From NCBI GenBank assembly GCA_002786025.1, contig NHNW01000071.1, forward strand, positions 62,001-126,000: DNA of 64,000 nt, given 5' to 3'. Below the pieces are notes generated by a model, which made no database searches, was not told the DNA's origin, and saw only the letters and a program-made list of their open reading frames with translations. Below, piece by piece: positions 33,259 through 43,738 of the stretch; the first letter of the stretch is position 1; each line of letters starts with the position of its first letter. This DNA is from Zasmidium citrigriseum (Eukaryota; Ascomycota; Dothideomycetes; Mycosphaerellales; Mycosphaerellaceae). A program made the translations under genes and the position numbers.

Positions 33259-34158
33259 TCACGACTTCTCGCACTCCTCCCTCATCTCCCCAACAACCCC
33301 CTCCACCAACCGCGCCAACTCTTCTGGCCGACTTGCAAAAGGGACATGATCCCCCTCAAACTCCTTGACCTTCACTCTCGAGTTGCCACCCCTCAACCTC
33401 GCAATGAACGCATCCTGCTGCTCCAGCGTCATGGCCTTGTCCTGAAGATCCCGAACATACACGCATGGAAAGTCTTTCCAGCTCGCATGGGATGTGGTCG
33501 CCAGGAATGAATCCGTGGCTTGGGGAACCAGGGCGCTGATCAGAGTGGTGAGGTAGGTTGACGGGTTGGTGATGAGGTTGAAGATATTCTTCGCGCGATC
33601 CTCAGCGTAGGACAGTGCGCCGTCGATGCGGACCCATGCGGCGGGAGGTCCAGGTAGGGCGGAGACGAGACTCTGGCCTGCTTCTGCGACGAAGGCAGAG
33701 ACGAAGACGATTCCGAGGATGCGGCCGAGTTTGGTGTTTCCCTTGGGTGGCTTTTCAGGTAAGTCGGCGAGGGCTTCGCAGCCGGGGATGCCGCCGTAGG
33801 AGTGGCAGACCAGGAGGACATCGTTGCCGGCGATGAGTTCGTTGAGGATCGTGGAGTGGAGGAGCTCGATGTCGGTTTGGAAGGAGTTGGGTGGTGGGTT
33901 TGCTGAGGATGAGCTCTGTTGTGGGCAGATGGCCTTGTCGATGGTGGTGCTTTTGGTGATGGCGGAGAGGAAGCGGTCGTAGTGGGTTTGGGTCGAGAAG
34001 GCGCCGTGAGAGATGATGAGAGTCGTTGAACTCTTCTCGGTGGGATGCGGTCTGGAGGCGAACTTGGCGATTGGTTTGATGGGTGGAGAGGAGGTGTCGG
34101 TGTCCTTGCTGTTGGTGGTGAAGCAGCTGAAGCTGAAGAGGCGCTTGAGTCGGTCCAT
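33259..34158 (-). CDS. Alpha/beta hydrolase
   Basis: Single exon, 299 residues from ATG 34158 (the frame is open further up but has no ATG). After a short polar N-terminus comes the fold opening TTLIISHGAFSTQTHYDRF (oxyanion-hole type HGA), then VLLVCHSYGGIPGCEAL with the nucleophile Ser in a xHSYGG elbow, and near the end EFEGDHVPFASRPEELA with the likely catalytic His. The acid is probably the Asp in the DLQDKAMT region or nearby. It resembles the AB_hydrolase_6/salicylate-esterase-like group widespread in fungi. No signal peptide. The substrate is unknown; nothing in the surroundings points to a pathway. Confidence 0.8.
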   Translation of the reverse strand: MDRLKRLFSFSCFTTNSKDTDTSSPPIKPIAKFASRPHPTEKSSTTLIISHGAFSTQTHYDRFLSAITKSTTIDKAICPQQSSSSANPPPNSFQTDIELLHSTILNELIAGNDVLLVCHSYGGIPGCEALADLPEKPPKGNTKLGRILGIVFVSAFVAEAGQSLVSALPGPPAAWVRIDGALSYAEDRAKNIFNLITNPSTYLTTLISALVPQATDSFLATTSHASWKDFPCVYVRDLQDKAMTLEQQDAFIARLRGGNSRVKVKEFEGDHVPFASRPEELARLVEGVVGEMREECEKS

Positions 34159-36648
34159 GATTGCTTCCTTCCTCTTTTTGCTATCGATGATCGGTAATGT
34201 CGACGTCCCCTCAATCAACCAAGATCCTCCTCCCCTTCGTAACCGAACACAGCAGCAGCGGCTTCACGTCGCCCAGCAGCTGAAACTCAGACAGCCTCTC
34301 TGCTTCGAAGCGAAACAGCTGCCTCCTGCTGTGGAAGGTCGCTTCAGTAAAAACCGGTCAGGCTGCAACCACCACCACGTGGGATAGGTTGCGCCGTGGC
34401 GTTGTTCGGCGAGTTCAATTGGCGGGGCGATGGACAAGTTCTTTGTTCTGCGCAAGTCGGGGCGTCTTTGAGCTTTTGTGTGAGGGTGTACGCTGGGTGC
34501 GCGTATAACGAAGCGAAGAGGATTCGATGGTGTGCCTGTCGTTTGGTCGATCCCAGGAGCTCTGTAGGGTTTAGAGTTTCTGCTATAGACGTTTGCAGAT
34601 GGCGGCCGCCCTATTCTTTGGAATTGATGATGAGGCGTGATTCCAGGAGTAATTGAGTTGGAGTTTGGATGGCAGCTGCAAGTGCCGTGTGGTGAAGCAG
34701 GTGCTGTTCCGCGGAAAGCTCTTTTTCTTGCTGTGGAAGGCGCGGAAAGAAAGTCAATGCTCGCAATTGCCCTTTTCGTAATGCAGAGTAAGGGAGGTTG
34801 GAATCGAAAAATGATGAGGCGAAGGAGAATTGCGAACCCTCTGTACGAAAGTCGATCGCTGTGCGCCATAGAAGTGAGAAATCAGCCTACCTATTTATTT
34901 CACAACCTACTCTGCATTTTGTGATATCGTCCAGTTCTCGCCAAAGGGATTAATTACGCGAGATGGGAGATGCATGTGAAAGTTGAGTCTTCGAGAACCA
35001 CGCCGCCTCCGCCCTCTCTTCCAAAGTGGCATGCATTTCGGCCGTCTGGTTCGGGCTACACGCAGCGGTTACACAAATCTGATCACGTACATATCGTTCC
35101 AGCCCTGTAGATTGGAGATCCGCGGGGTTGGTATGAGACGCGTCACATGTGAAAGGGCAGGCCAGCTGCATGAAGGTTGTGTGCGGTGATGCTCGTTCGC
35201 AGCGCAGTGGAGGAGGGTCTGGATTTCTGCGACTTCTCGAATCGCCGCTCTTCAAGACAAGCTTCGATGAAATGGTGCTGCGTGGTCTCTTAGGAGATGT
35301 ATCACAGCAAAAATCTGGACCGATCAGCAATGTCGTGCGGATATTGGATACGGTTTCAAGTAGCGCTGAGCCTTGTTATCGGGAATGAAGCGTTCTCTCA
35401 TGCCGTGCCCAAGATGCGCTGCAGACTCCCGTCGATGTTCGCTTAAAATGTCGGAAGAATTGTGATCTGAGGTCGGAGCAGATCGCATGCTCGTGCGGGT
35501 GGAAGAAGGCCAAGTTTCACTTTGCTGAAATGTTCCCTTCAACCTCTGAAGACTAATGATTGAGACCTGCAAATGTCAGGGCAGCTTCTGATGTGCAGTT
35601 AGCTTCTCGATTGCACGATGAGATGTCGTCGAGGAAGGGACGGTGGGTCCCTGCCAACCTCGTGCCTGCCTTTTCTTTCAGTCTCCTCCCATCCAAGGTG
35701 GATACCGCGAAACTTTAGTTCGACGACATGTCCTCTTCTTCGTAGTATCTCCAGATTGTATTCCTCGTCAGAGAAAGTCGCTTGAACGCATCATCCTCAA
35801 TCCGCCGTCCAGGTCATCAGCCCAGCAAGCGTTTCGGCCCCGGTAACCACGACTCCAAGGACCCCGATCGCAATTCTCGGCAGAACAGTGCATGAAGCCA
35901 AGAACGTCCATATATGTGTCGAAAATTCCATCGATGGATAAGAGATCAAAAATATCCCGCTTCCGTGGAACTCGTCCTATCGCATCGGCTTTGGGCGGAA
36001 GAGGTGGATGCGAACAGGAGAGTATGCAGTCGGCCCGCCAGGATATCAAGAAATGATCACTAACGGTACATCAAGCCTTGGAAGGGGTCGGGCAGTCTCT
36101 GATGACGCAGCAGCGAGAGAAGTCCGTTCTTGGGGGCGCAGCGCGTCGGCATTCGACAATGGCACGATTCCATTGATTTGTATGGTGGGATGCCGAAGAT
36201 ATAGCCGGCCGCGGCATACAGCGGCTACATAGAAAGGCCAGCGGAAAAGGAGCAGCATCGGACATCGTTCTTTTTCCGACGAGCGGCCAGCAGCATCAAA
36301 GAGAGCCAAAGACATCGCCGCCGTTACGCAGAGGCAGCACAAGCAGAAGCCGGGGAAAAGCGAGTGATTGCAGCTGGCGGCATCGCGGCGCCTTACGAGG
36401 AGGCTTGTGTAAGCGTGACAGAGCGTTTGAAGGCCGAACAGCGTCCGGAAGACTGCGTGCTGCTGGCGTGTGGTGCGGTGGTGGGGTCCTCAACGATGAT
36501 GGAAGCCGCCCAAAACTCTCGTGCTGCAAGCTTCGTCCCTTCTCACAACACAACCACCTCCACCATTCTCTCGACCAAATCCTCTTCTGCTGCATCCTCG
36601 CCGCAGCGCCGCATCGACTCCTTTGCTCGACATCTCACGACTCGCAAC
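34159..36648. other. Large gene-poor region upstream of 6PGD
   Basis: About 2.5 kb. A 201-codon ATG ORF on the minus strand (34264-34869) lacks known motifs and I do not support it. The last 150 bp are open in frame with 6PGD (see findings). No RNA gene or long repeat was seen. Confidence 0.45.
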
Positions 36649-38531
36649 ATGTCCTCGCCGGAAGCAGTGTAAGCGAATCTGAATCACCCATTAAGCCCCT
36701 CTTTCGTCACCCATAAAATTTGATACCGCCGCCTTCCGACACAGCACACCGCCAACGAGGCCACCACGCCGGAATTGGTAGCTGTATATCACATGGAAGA
36801 ATATCGCCATCATCAGAAATATACCATATCACACTCCAATCAATGGCAGCACCAACCCGACCCCGCAGCCCCTCCATCGAGATAACAGCACTCAACCTTC
36901 ACAACACACGTTTCACGCCCATACTGACAATGACTCTTCTATAGCGGAGACTTCGGTCTCATCGGTCTGGCCGTCATGGGCCAGAACCTGATCCTCAACG
37001 CCGCCGACCACGGCTTCACCGTCGTCGCCTTCAACCGTACCGTCGCCAAGGTTGACCGCTTTTTGGACAACGAGGCCAAGGGCAAGAGCATTGTTGGCGC
37101 ACACAGCATCCGCGAGTTTGTCCTCAAGCTCAAGAAGCCCCGCCGCATGATGCTGCTCGTCATGGCCGGCAAGCCCGTCGACGACTTCATCGAGACCCTC
37201 CTCACTGAGGGCGGCGTCGAGGCCGGCGACATCATCATTGACGGCGGTAACTCCCACTTCCCCGACACCAACCGCCGCACCAAGTACCTCGCCTCCAAGG
37301 GCATCCGCTTCGTCGGCTCCGGTGTGTCTGGTGGTGAGGAGGGTGCCCGCTACGGCCCATCCATCATGCCCGGTGGTAACGAGGAGGCATGGCCATACAT
37401 CAAGGACGTGCTCCAGAGCATCTCCGCCAAGTCGGACAACGAGCCCTGCTGCCAGTGGGTCGGTGACGAGGGTGCTGGCCACTACGTCAAGATGGTGCAC
37501 AACGGCATTGAGTACGGTGACATGCAGCTGATCTCTGAGGTGGGTTTAGAGTTTGCATCGGAAGCATCAGAATCTAAATGCTAACATTGCAAAAGGCATA
37601 CGACATCATGAAGCGCGGTCTCGGAATGAGCGGCAAGGAGATGGGCGATGTCTTCGCTGAGTGGAACAAGGGCGTCCTTGACTCCTTCCTCATCGAGATC
37701 ACCCGTGACATTCTCTACTTCAACGACGACGATGGCTCTCCGCTCGTCGAGAAGATCCTCGACTCTGCTGGCCAGAAGGGTACCGGCAAGTGGACTGCCA
37801 TCAACGCACTTGACATGGGCCAGCCTGTGACTCTCATCGGCGAGGCTGTCTTTGCTCGTTGCTTGTCCTCCCTCAAGGGCGAGCGTACCCGCGCCAGTGA
37901 GAAGCTCGCAGGCCCAACCCCCAAGTTCGAGGGCGACAAGAAGCAGTTCTTGGCCGACCTTGAGCAGGCCCTCTACGCCTCCAAGATCATCTCCTACGCC
38001 CAGGGCTTTATGCTCATGCAGAGTGTAAGTTTTTGTCATCATCTTACAACTACGAAGCTGCAGCTTGCTGACCTGATTCTTACCTCACAGGCCGCCAAGG
38101 AGTACGGCTGGAAGCTTCACAAGCCAGAGATCGCCCTCATGTGGCGTGGTGGCTGCATCATCCGATCCGTCTTCCTCAAGGACATCACCAAGGCCTACCG
38201 CGCCAACCCTGACCTCGAGAACTTGCTCTTCGACGACTTCTTCAACAAGGCCATCCACACCGCGCAGTCCGGCTGGCGTAACGTCGTCTCCAAGGGCGCT
38301 CTCTGGGGTATCCCCACGCCCGCCTTCTCCACCGCCCTGTCCTTCTACGACGGCTTCCGCACCAAGGACCTGCCCGCCAACATGCTCCAGGCCCAGCGTG
38401 ACTACTTCGGTGCCCACACCTTCCGCATCAAGCCTGAGTTTGCCAGCGACAAGTACCCCAACGGCAAGGACATCCACGTCAACTGGACTGGCCGTGGTGG
38501 CAATGTCTCAGCTTCTACGTACACTGCTTAG
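36649..38531 (+). CDS. 6-phosphogluconate dehydrogenase, decarboxylating
   Basis: Four exons, join(36649..36668, 36945..37539, 37596..38024, 38091..38531), 494 residues. It oxidises 6-phosphogluconate to ribulose 5-phosphate and CO2, making NADPH in the pentose phosphate pathway. Visible: the NADP-binding GDFGLIGLAVMGQNL with FNRT, the DGGNSHFPDTNRR segment, the substrate signature GVSGGEEGARYGPSIMPGG, catalytic-site residues in HYVKMVHNGIEYGDMQLISE, and the C-terminal RGGCIIRS and HVNWTGRGG. Introns are 276, 56 and 66 nt; the first is long and sits after codon 6. Codon use is strongly C-biased as for SAM synthetase. ATG 36649 matches the usual start (MSS...), but in-frame ATGs at 36496 and 36499 could extend the N-terminus by about 51 residues. 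Confidence 0.94.
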
Positions 38532-39299
38532 AAAAGTATCATATCAGCAGTTACAGCAGCGGTATGGGATTAGAGCATGGAGCATTCCTGTGGGGTTTGT
38601 AGATGGCACACCACATCTAGCCACCAGCAAGAACAGTTATGAAAATGAAGGAAAGATGGCTCGGGCATGTGAGTCAAGAAGGTTGGGTTTGTTTCCTTTT
38701 TGGAATTCATGACATGGCATGACCTGGCCTTCCACCCTTTTTAGATAGATCGGTGCTGCTGTATGTGTGAGCTCCGGGACCAGATGATCAAAATGAAATG
38801 CACGTTAGACGAAAAGCAATGACTTTCACCCCAAATCGAGCCAGTGACTGTTGCAGGAATAGCATTCGTAGTCCTAGTCGAATGAGCTCAATCGACAACT
38901 GATGATAAGAGGTTGAGAGAAAAAGAGTGGATGAAGTACATGACATGCGCCCTGACTTTTCACAGGCGCCCCCAAACTCAAAATGCATTCGATCTACCCT
39001 GATCATAGTGGTAGAAAGCAGAGTCCCTTTTCTGCTCTTCAATAAAGTACAAAATAGGCCGGCGCTGATCATCTTTGTGATGAATACAACACCACACATG
39101 CCATCTCTCAAACTCAAACTCCCCTTTTTGGCTTGCTACTCATCATCTCTCGTCGTCGTAGAAGTACAGCGGTGGTACATTCCCGTCAGCATCCCTCAAC
39201 CACCCAAAATGCTCGCGCATCACTTGCGCGGAAAAAGAGGTATCTCATCCCATCCCATTATGCAATTCCCACCACCAATACCGGCAGAAAGCCATCCTT
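38532..39299. other. Convergent intergenic region
   Basis: About 770 bp between the 6PGD and Nab2 3' ends. No gene was recognised. Confidence 0.5.
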
Positions 39300-41069
39300 T
39301 TAAACGACAATCTGCGTCTCCATCTGCTGCGAACTGCTGCCCTCCGCCTCCTGACTCTGCTCGTTCTGCGTCTGCATCGCGTCGCCAGTGCCGTTCTGCT
39401 GCTCGCCCTGTCCCTGTCCGGGCAACACAAGTTCCTCCTCGCCGTTCTCTGTCTGCTTTGCGAAATCCGCAAATCGATCCGCTTTGCCGTTGCTCTGCTG
39501 CTGCTGCTCGCCGCCCTCCGCCGTCCACACCTTATCTTCAAACTTACCTCTCTTCTGTCCATCCGCATGCTTGTACATGCAACTCGGGTTCAGGCACGGG
39601 TTGTACCGGCACATGATCGTCGGGTGTGCGAATTTGCACGTCGGATTCGAGCAGTCGCCGCCGAATTTGCATGGTTTCTGGTCGGGATGCTTGTAGGGGC
39701 AGCTGGCGCCTGCCGTGCAGTTAGGGAAGAAGCGGCAGGGTTGCTGGCTCGTGCCTTGGCCGCCGTTGCGCTGGGCGGGGGATGGGTGACGTCCGCTGCA
39801 CTTGTGGTTGGTGCAGACGGCGCCGTGGGTGCAGGTATCTGACATGTCGACTGGCGCATTTGGTGGTGCTGCGGGAGATTGATGGGCGAAGCCACAGCTG
39901 GGGTTGGTGCAGTTGAGGTTGAACCGGCACATGGTGGAGAACTTGTCGCCGTGGTTAGCTTCATCCCCATCGACATCCATACCTGAGCCGCCATTGCTGG
40001 TGTTGCTGCCGGGAAGGGCGCCATCAGGCATCTTGCCGTTGACTGCGTGGAGCTGCTTGTGGCCACCCCGAGCACCACCTCTTTGCCCGCCTCTGCCGCC
40101 GCGTCCGCCTTGTTGGAAGTTGCCGTTCATATTGGGCATCTGGCCGTTCGCGATGAGCTGGGCCATCATGTTGGTCTGCATCTCCATCATCTGCATGAAC
40201 TGCATTTGTTGCTGAGAGTTGGCGGGGCCGCCCATCATTGGATTCGACATGGCTCCCATCATGTTGTTGTGGCCGCCACGTCCGCCGTTCATCATGCGCT
40301 GCACTCCGTTGGCGACACTCGAGCCTCGTGGCCCTCTTGGTGGACCATCACGACCGGCGTGCTGGTTGATGCGGCCTGAGGAGATTCCCGAAGCGCCTTT
40401 GATTCTGCGAAGGTTGTCGGGGAGGTCGGTGGAGCGGTCCATTGATCTGTTCATCTGGCCGAGCATGCGGCCTCCACGTCCACGGCCTTGGGTGCTGCCG
40501 TTGCGCATCGATCGGGGGCCGGTGGGACTGTATGGATCTTGAGTCAGTTGATTGTAAAGTTGAAGCTGCTGATAAGTGAAGGGGTTGACCATCATCTGCG
40601 GCGGGTAGCCGTGATAGTAGGGGTGAGGGCAGACGGACTCGGCTTGCTCGCCACGTCCGTTGAAGTTGTTGAAGTAGGAAAAGTTGACGTACGGTGCGTC
40701 GGCGGGTGCTGAGGAGTCATCCATCTGGGCATCTTGGACGGTGGGTATGGGCTGCGTCTGCTGCTCTTGCGGTTGCGCAGGCTCTTGCTGTTGCTGCTGA
40801 GGAGCCGCGAGCTGGCGCACCGTGTCGAACAGCCACTGCGCGAATGCGCCCACTGCCGCATCGTCTTCGCCCACACCCAGCAAGTCGCCGCCGAGTTCTG
40901 TCTGGACGCCTTTCACGTCCTTGCCTTGGACAATCATCATGGTGACATATTCCGCGAGCGTCGTGTCGTTCTCTTCGCCCACCCAGCCATTCTCGATCAG
41001 CTTCGGCTGCACGACTGCCTGGATGTTGGCCTGCAAAGCGCTGCCAGCGTCGACCTGAGGAGCCGCCAT
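39300..41069 (-). CDS. Nab2-type poly(A) RNA-binding protein
   Basis: Single exon, 589 residues. Nab2/ZC3H14 proteins bind poly(A) tails in the nucleus and control tail length and mRNA export. N-terminus: a PWI-like helical Nab2 domain (residues 10-95, LQANIQAVVQPKLIENGWVG ... FAQWLFDTVRQL), then a Gln-rich linker, a central Arg/Gly-rich region (several RGG, GRGGRGG) and Met/Asn-rich stretches, and at the C-terminal half five CCCH fingers: CRFNLNC-TNPSC-GFAH, CTHGAVC-TNHKC-SGRH, CRFFPNC-TAGASC-PYKH, CKFGGDC-SNPTC-KFAH and CRYNPC-LNPSC-MYKH. The spacing C-x4/5-C-x4/5-C-x3-H is the Nab2 type. Divergent from UTP18 with 337 bp between the two ATGs used here. Confidence 0.9.
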   Translation of the reverse strand: MAAPQVDAGSALQANIQAVVQPKLIENGWVGEENDTTLAEYVTMMIVQGKDVKGVQTELGGDLLGVGEDDAAVGAFAQWLFDTVRQLAAPQQQQQEPAQPQEQQTQPIPTVQDAQMDDSSAPADAPYVNFSYFNNFNGRGEQAESVCPHPYYHGYPPQMMVNPFTYQQLQLYNQLTQDPYSPTGPRSMRNGSTQGRGRGGRMLGQMNRSMDRSTDLPDNLRRIKGASGISSGRINQHAGRDGPPRGPRGSSVANGVQRMMNGGRGGHNNMMGAMSNPMMGGPANSQQQMQFMQMMEMQTNMMAQLIANGQMPNMNGNFQQGGRGGRGGQRGGARGGHKQLHAVNGKMPDGALPGSNTSNGGSGMDVDGDEANHGDKFSTMCRFNLNCTNPSCGFAHQSPAAPPNAPVDMSDTCTHGAVCTNHKCSGRHPSPAQRNGGQGTSQQPCRFFPNCTAGASCPYKHPDQKPCKFGGDCSNPTCKFAHPTIMCRYNPCLNPSCMYKHADGQKRGKFEDKVWTAEGGEQQQQSNGKADRFADFAKQTENGEEELVLPGQGQGEQQNGTGDAMQTQNEQSQEAEGSSSQQMETQIVV

Positions 41070-41406
41070 GATCGTGTGGGGTGGAGAGTTGTGAGGTGGC
41101 GGAGAAGTCGCGATCGAAGGAGAGGGAGAGGCAACGGCCTCAGTCGAAGGAGCGAAGGCGCGCTCGAGAAGAAGGTGCGCGGTGGACTAGATGCGGTCGT
41201 GAAGGCGGTGCGTTCGTCGTCGGTTGTTGCGGTGAAGAAGTTGAATTGGGTGAGGTTTGGAGGGCGAGGTGAGGTTGTGAAGGCGGAGTCTCTTTGAGAT
41301 CGCGTGCAGCGACTTCCTCAGGCGTCGATTCGGGAGACGGCCGCTCCCGCGATTTAAGCTCGCCGCTAGCGTGGAGGGAGCTTCGATAAATTTCGAAGGC
41401 GATCAG
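41070..41406. promoter_or_regulatory. Shared divergent promoter of Nab2 and UTP18 genes
   Basis: 337 bp between the two chosen start codons. Both products act in nuclear RNA metabolism, so joint control is plausible but not shown. No distinct element was recognised. Confidence 0.4.
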
Positions 41407-43352
41407 ATGTCGAGACTGCAATTGTCAGCAGCGAGCGCGCAGTCGATGTCGCGGACCGACCCAATGGCCAGATCGAAGAAGGCGGAGAGCGCGAAGAAGG
41501 TGCAGGTTGTCGAGGAGCCGGCGCCTTCAGTCCACGAGGAAGAGAGCGACTACGAGCAAGAGTCCGATGTTGAGATCCAGGTCGATGGCGAGCCAGAGAA
41601 GGACCAAACCGAGGAAGAGCTGGAGCGCTTGGTGTTTGGCGACAGTGCAGGCTTCAGAGATGGCCTGAGAGATGTCTCGTTGGAGGATGTCGAGGATGCT
41701 GAAGAAGAGGAGGAGCAGGACGGGACAACTGGGCTCGAAGGTCTGGATGATGCACAAGTAGGTCAGACTGCTCTTTATACTGGCGCGAATTAGCTGTTTC
41801 TGACGTTTCAAAGCTGTTCTTCACCGACACAACCCCCGGCGAGCAATTATACCAGCCACCTGAGACCGGCCTCGAAGATCAAAGCGAAGATGAAACATTG
41901 CGATCCAAACAACCGCCGGCGTGGGAAGACAGTGATGATGAGCGGACTTTGGTCTCGCTTGCTTCTGTGCCACGATTGCGAAAGCTCCGACGGACAGAGG
42001 CTGAGGATGTGGTGAATGGCAAAGAATACGCACGCCGACTGCGCAAGCAATTTGAGTTGTTGAACCCGGCACCTGAATGGGCACAGACGGCTTTGCAGAG
42101 ACCGGCCAGAAAGAAGAGACGATTGTCTGGGACAGATGAATCCTCCGAGGAAGAACAATCTGGAGATGAGATGGATGTGGACGACGACGACGATGATCTT
42201 CCATCAGCCGCGCCCCTCTCGAAACTCCTCCAGGACGCAGAATCCCTCGTCCGACAATCAGGCCCAGGAGCAGGCAAGAAGCGCAAAGTCCGCCCCGAAG
42301 TCATCGACATCCAGCGAACGAAAGACATATCCGGAGTCCAACCCAGCGCCATCACCTCCCTGTCATTCCATCCAATCCTCCCCCTACTACTCTCCTCAGG
42401 CCCATCATCAACCCTCTACCTCCACCACCTGGCCTCCTCACCACCAGCTCCAACACCCAACCCCCTCCTAACAAGCCTCCACGTCCGCGGCTCCCACCTC
42501 ACAACCACCGCCTTCCACCCCACCGACACGCGCATCTTCCTCTCCTCCCCCCGCCGCTACTTCCACGTCTGGGAGCTCACAACCGGGCGCTTCGAAAAGA
42601 TCTCCCGCATATTCGGCCACCAACACGAGCAGAAATCCATGGAACGTTTCAAGCTGTCTCCCGATGGCAAATATATGGCCCTTCTCGGCAGCACGAAAAA
42701 GGGCGGCGGAGTCATCAATTTCCTCGACGCCACAACCCTCCAATGGACTTCCCAAGTCCGCATCGAATCCCGCGGCGGCATCGCAGATTTCGCCTGGTGG
42801 CGCGACGGCAAAGGCCTCTGCATCGCGGCAAAGAACGGCGAAGTCACGGAGTGGAACGTACACGAACAAAAAGTCATCGCCCGCTGGCAAGACGAAGGCG
42901 CCGTCGGCACAACCACCCTCGCTCTAGGAGGCCACCACGAACTCATCAAATCCCCCATCGGCACCGACCGCTGGATCGCAATCGGCAGTTCTTCTGGTAT
43001 CGTGAATATTTACGACCGTCGTGCCTGGCTGGATAAGAACAATACAACGATCCCGGAACTGCCGAAACCGACCAAAACGCTCGATCATCTCACGACGCCG
43101 ACGTCGCATTTGGTTTTCTCGCATGATGGACAGATTCTGGCGATGGCGTCCAAGTGGAAGAGAGATGCTATGCGTTTGGTGCATTTACCCAGTTGTACGG
43201 TCTTCAAGAATTGGCCGACGAGTTCGACGCCGCTGGGGACTATCACGGGCGTGGCTTTTGCGAAGGGGGATGTAGTAGAGGGCAGTGATGCGTATGCTGT
43301 GCTGGCGGTGGCGAATGAGCAGGGTAAGATTCGGATGTGGGAGGTTCGATAG
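41407..43352 (+). CDS. UTP18: U3 snoRNA-associated WD40 protein UTP18
   Basis: Two exons, join(41407..41757, 41814..43352), 629 residues. Utp18 is part of the UtpB module of the small-subunit processome in the nucleolus; in yeast its N-terminus recruits the Mtr4 helicase through an arch-interacting motif. Here the N-terminal half is acidic/basic and disordered, including LERLVFGD and LFFTDTTPGEQL across the intron, then KEYARRLRKQFELLNPAPEWA, the conserved Utp18 signature, an acidic cluster, and a WD40 propeller (TSLSFHPILPLLLSSG, FKLSPDGKYMALLGS, ITGVAFAKGD, ending GKIRMWEVR). The 56-nt intron has a GTAGGT donor and CAAAG acceptor. In-frame ATGs at 41446 and 41464 are alternative starts. Confidence 0.87.
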
Positions 43353-43738
43353 ATGGATGTTATTATAATGGCTTTGTTCATTCTCTCGTGAAGTTTCTTT
43401 TCGCTTCTTGCTATTGGATACATGAATCTGAGAGTCTTCCGCCTGTGACGCCTCGCTGAAAGGTGCAATCCAAAAAGCAAAGAAAACCCCAGAAGGCTCA
43501 GCCAGCAAACGAGCCATGACCCAAAAAGCAACTCAATACATGCCTGGGTATCATCTCAATCCCCTTCCACCTTAATTTGAACCTTCTTGGCCCCTGTCGA
43601 GCCTTTCTTCACTTCCTTTGTGATCTCAACTTCATCTTCGATCTTGATCTTCTTCTCATCCTGTACTGCAGCTTCATTCTTGTTCTCGATGACGTTTTCG
43701 GGTTTGCTCTCCTTCTTGAACCGGGTCTTGTTCTCCTC
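43353..43738. other. Convergent interval with open charged frame after TAF12
   Basis: 386 bp between UTP18 and TAF12 stops. On the minus strand, in frame with TAF12, 60 codons after the TAG stay open to a TGA at 43556-43558. See the finding. Confidence 0.5.

Noticed and set aside
34264..34869. 201-codon ATG ORF upstream of the hydrolase
   Set aside because: Low-complexity, Arg/Ser/Pro-rich without motif; no splice or context support.
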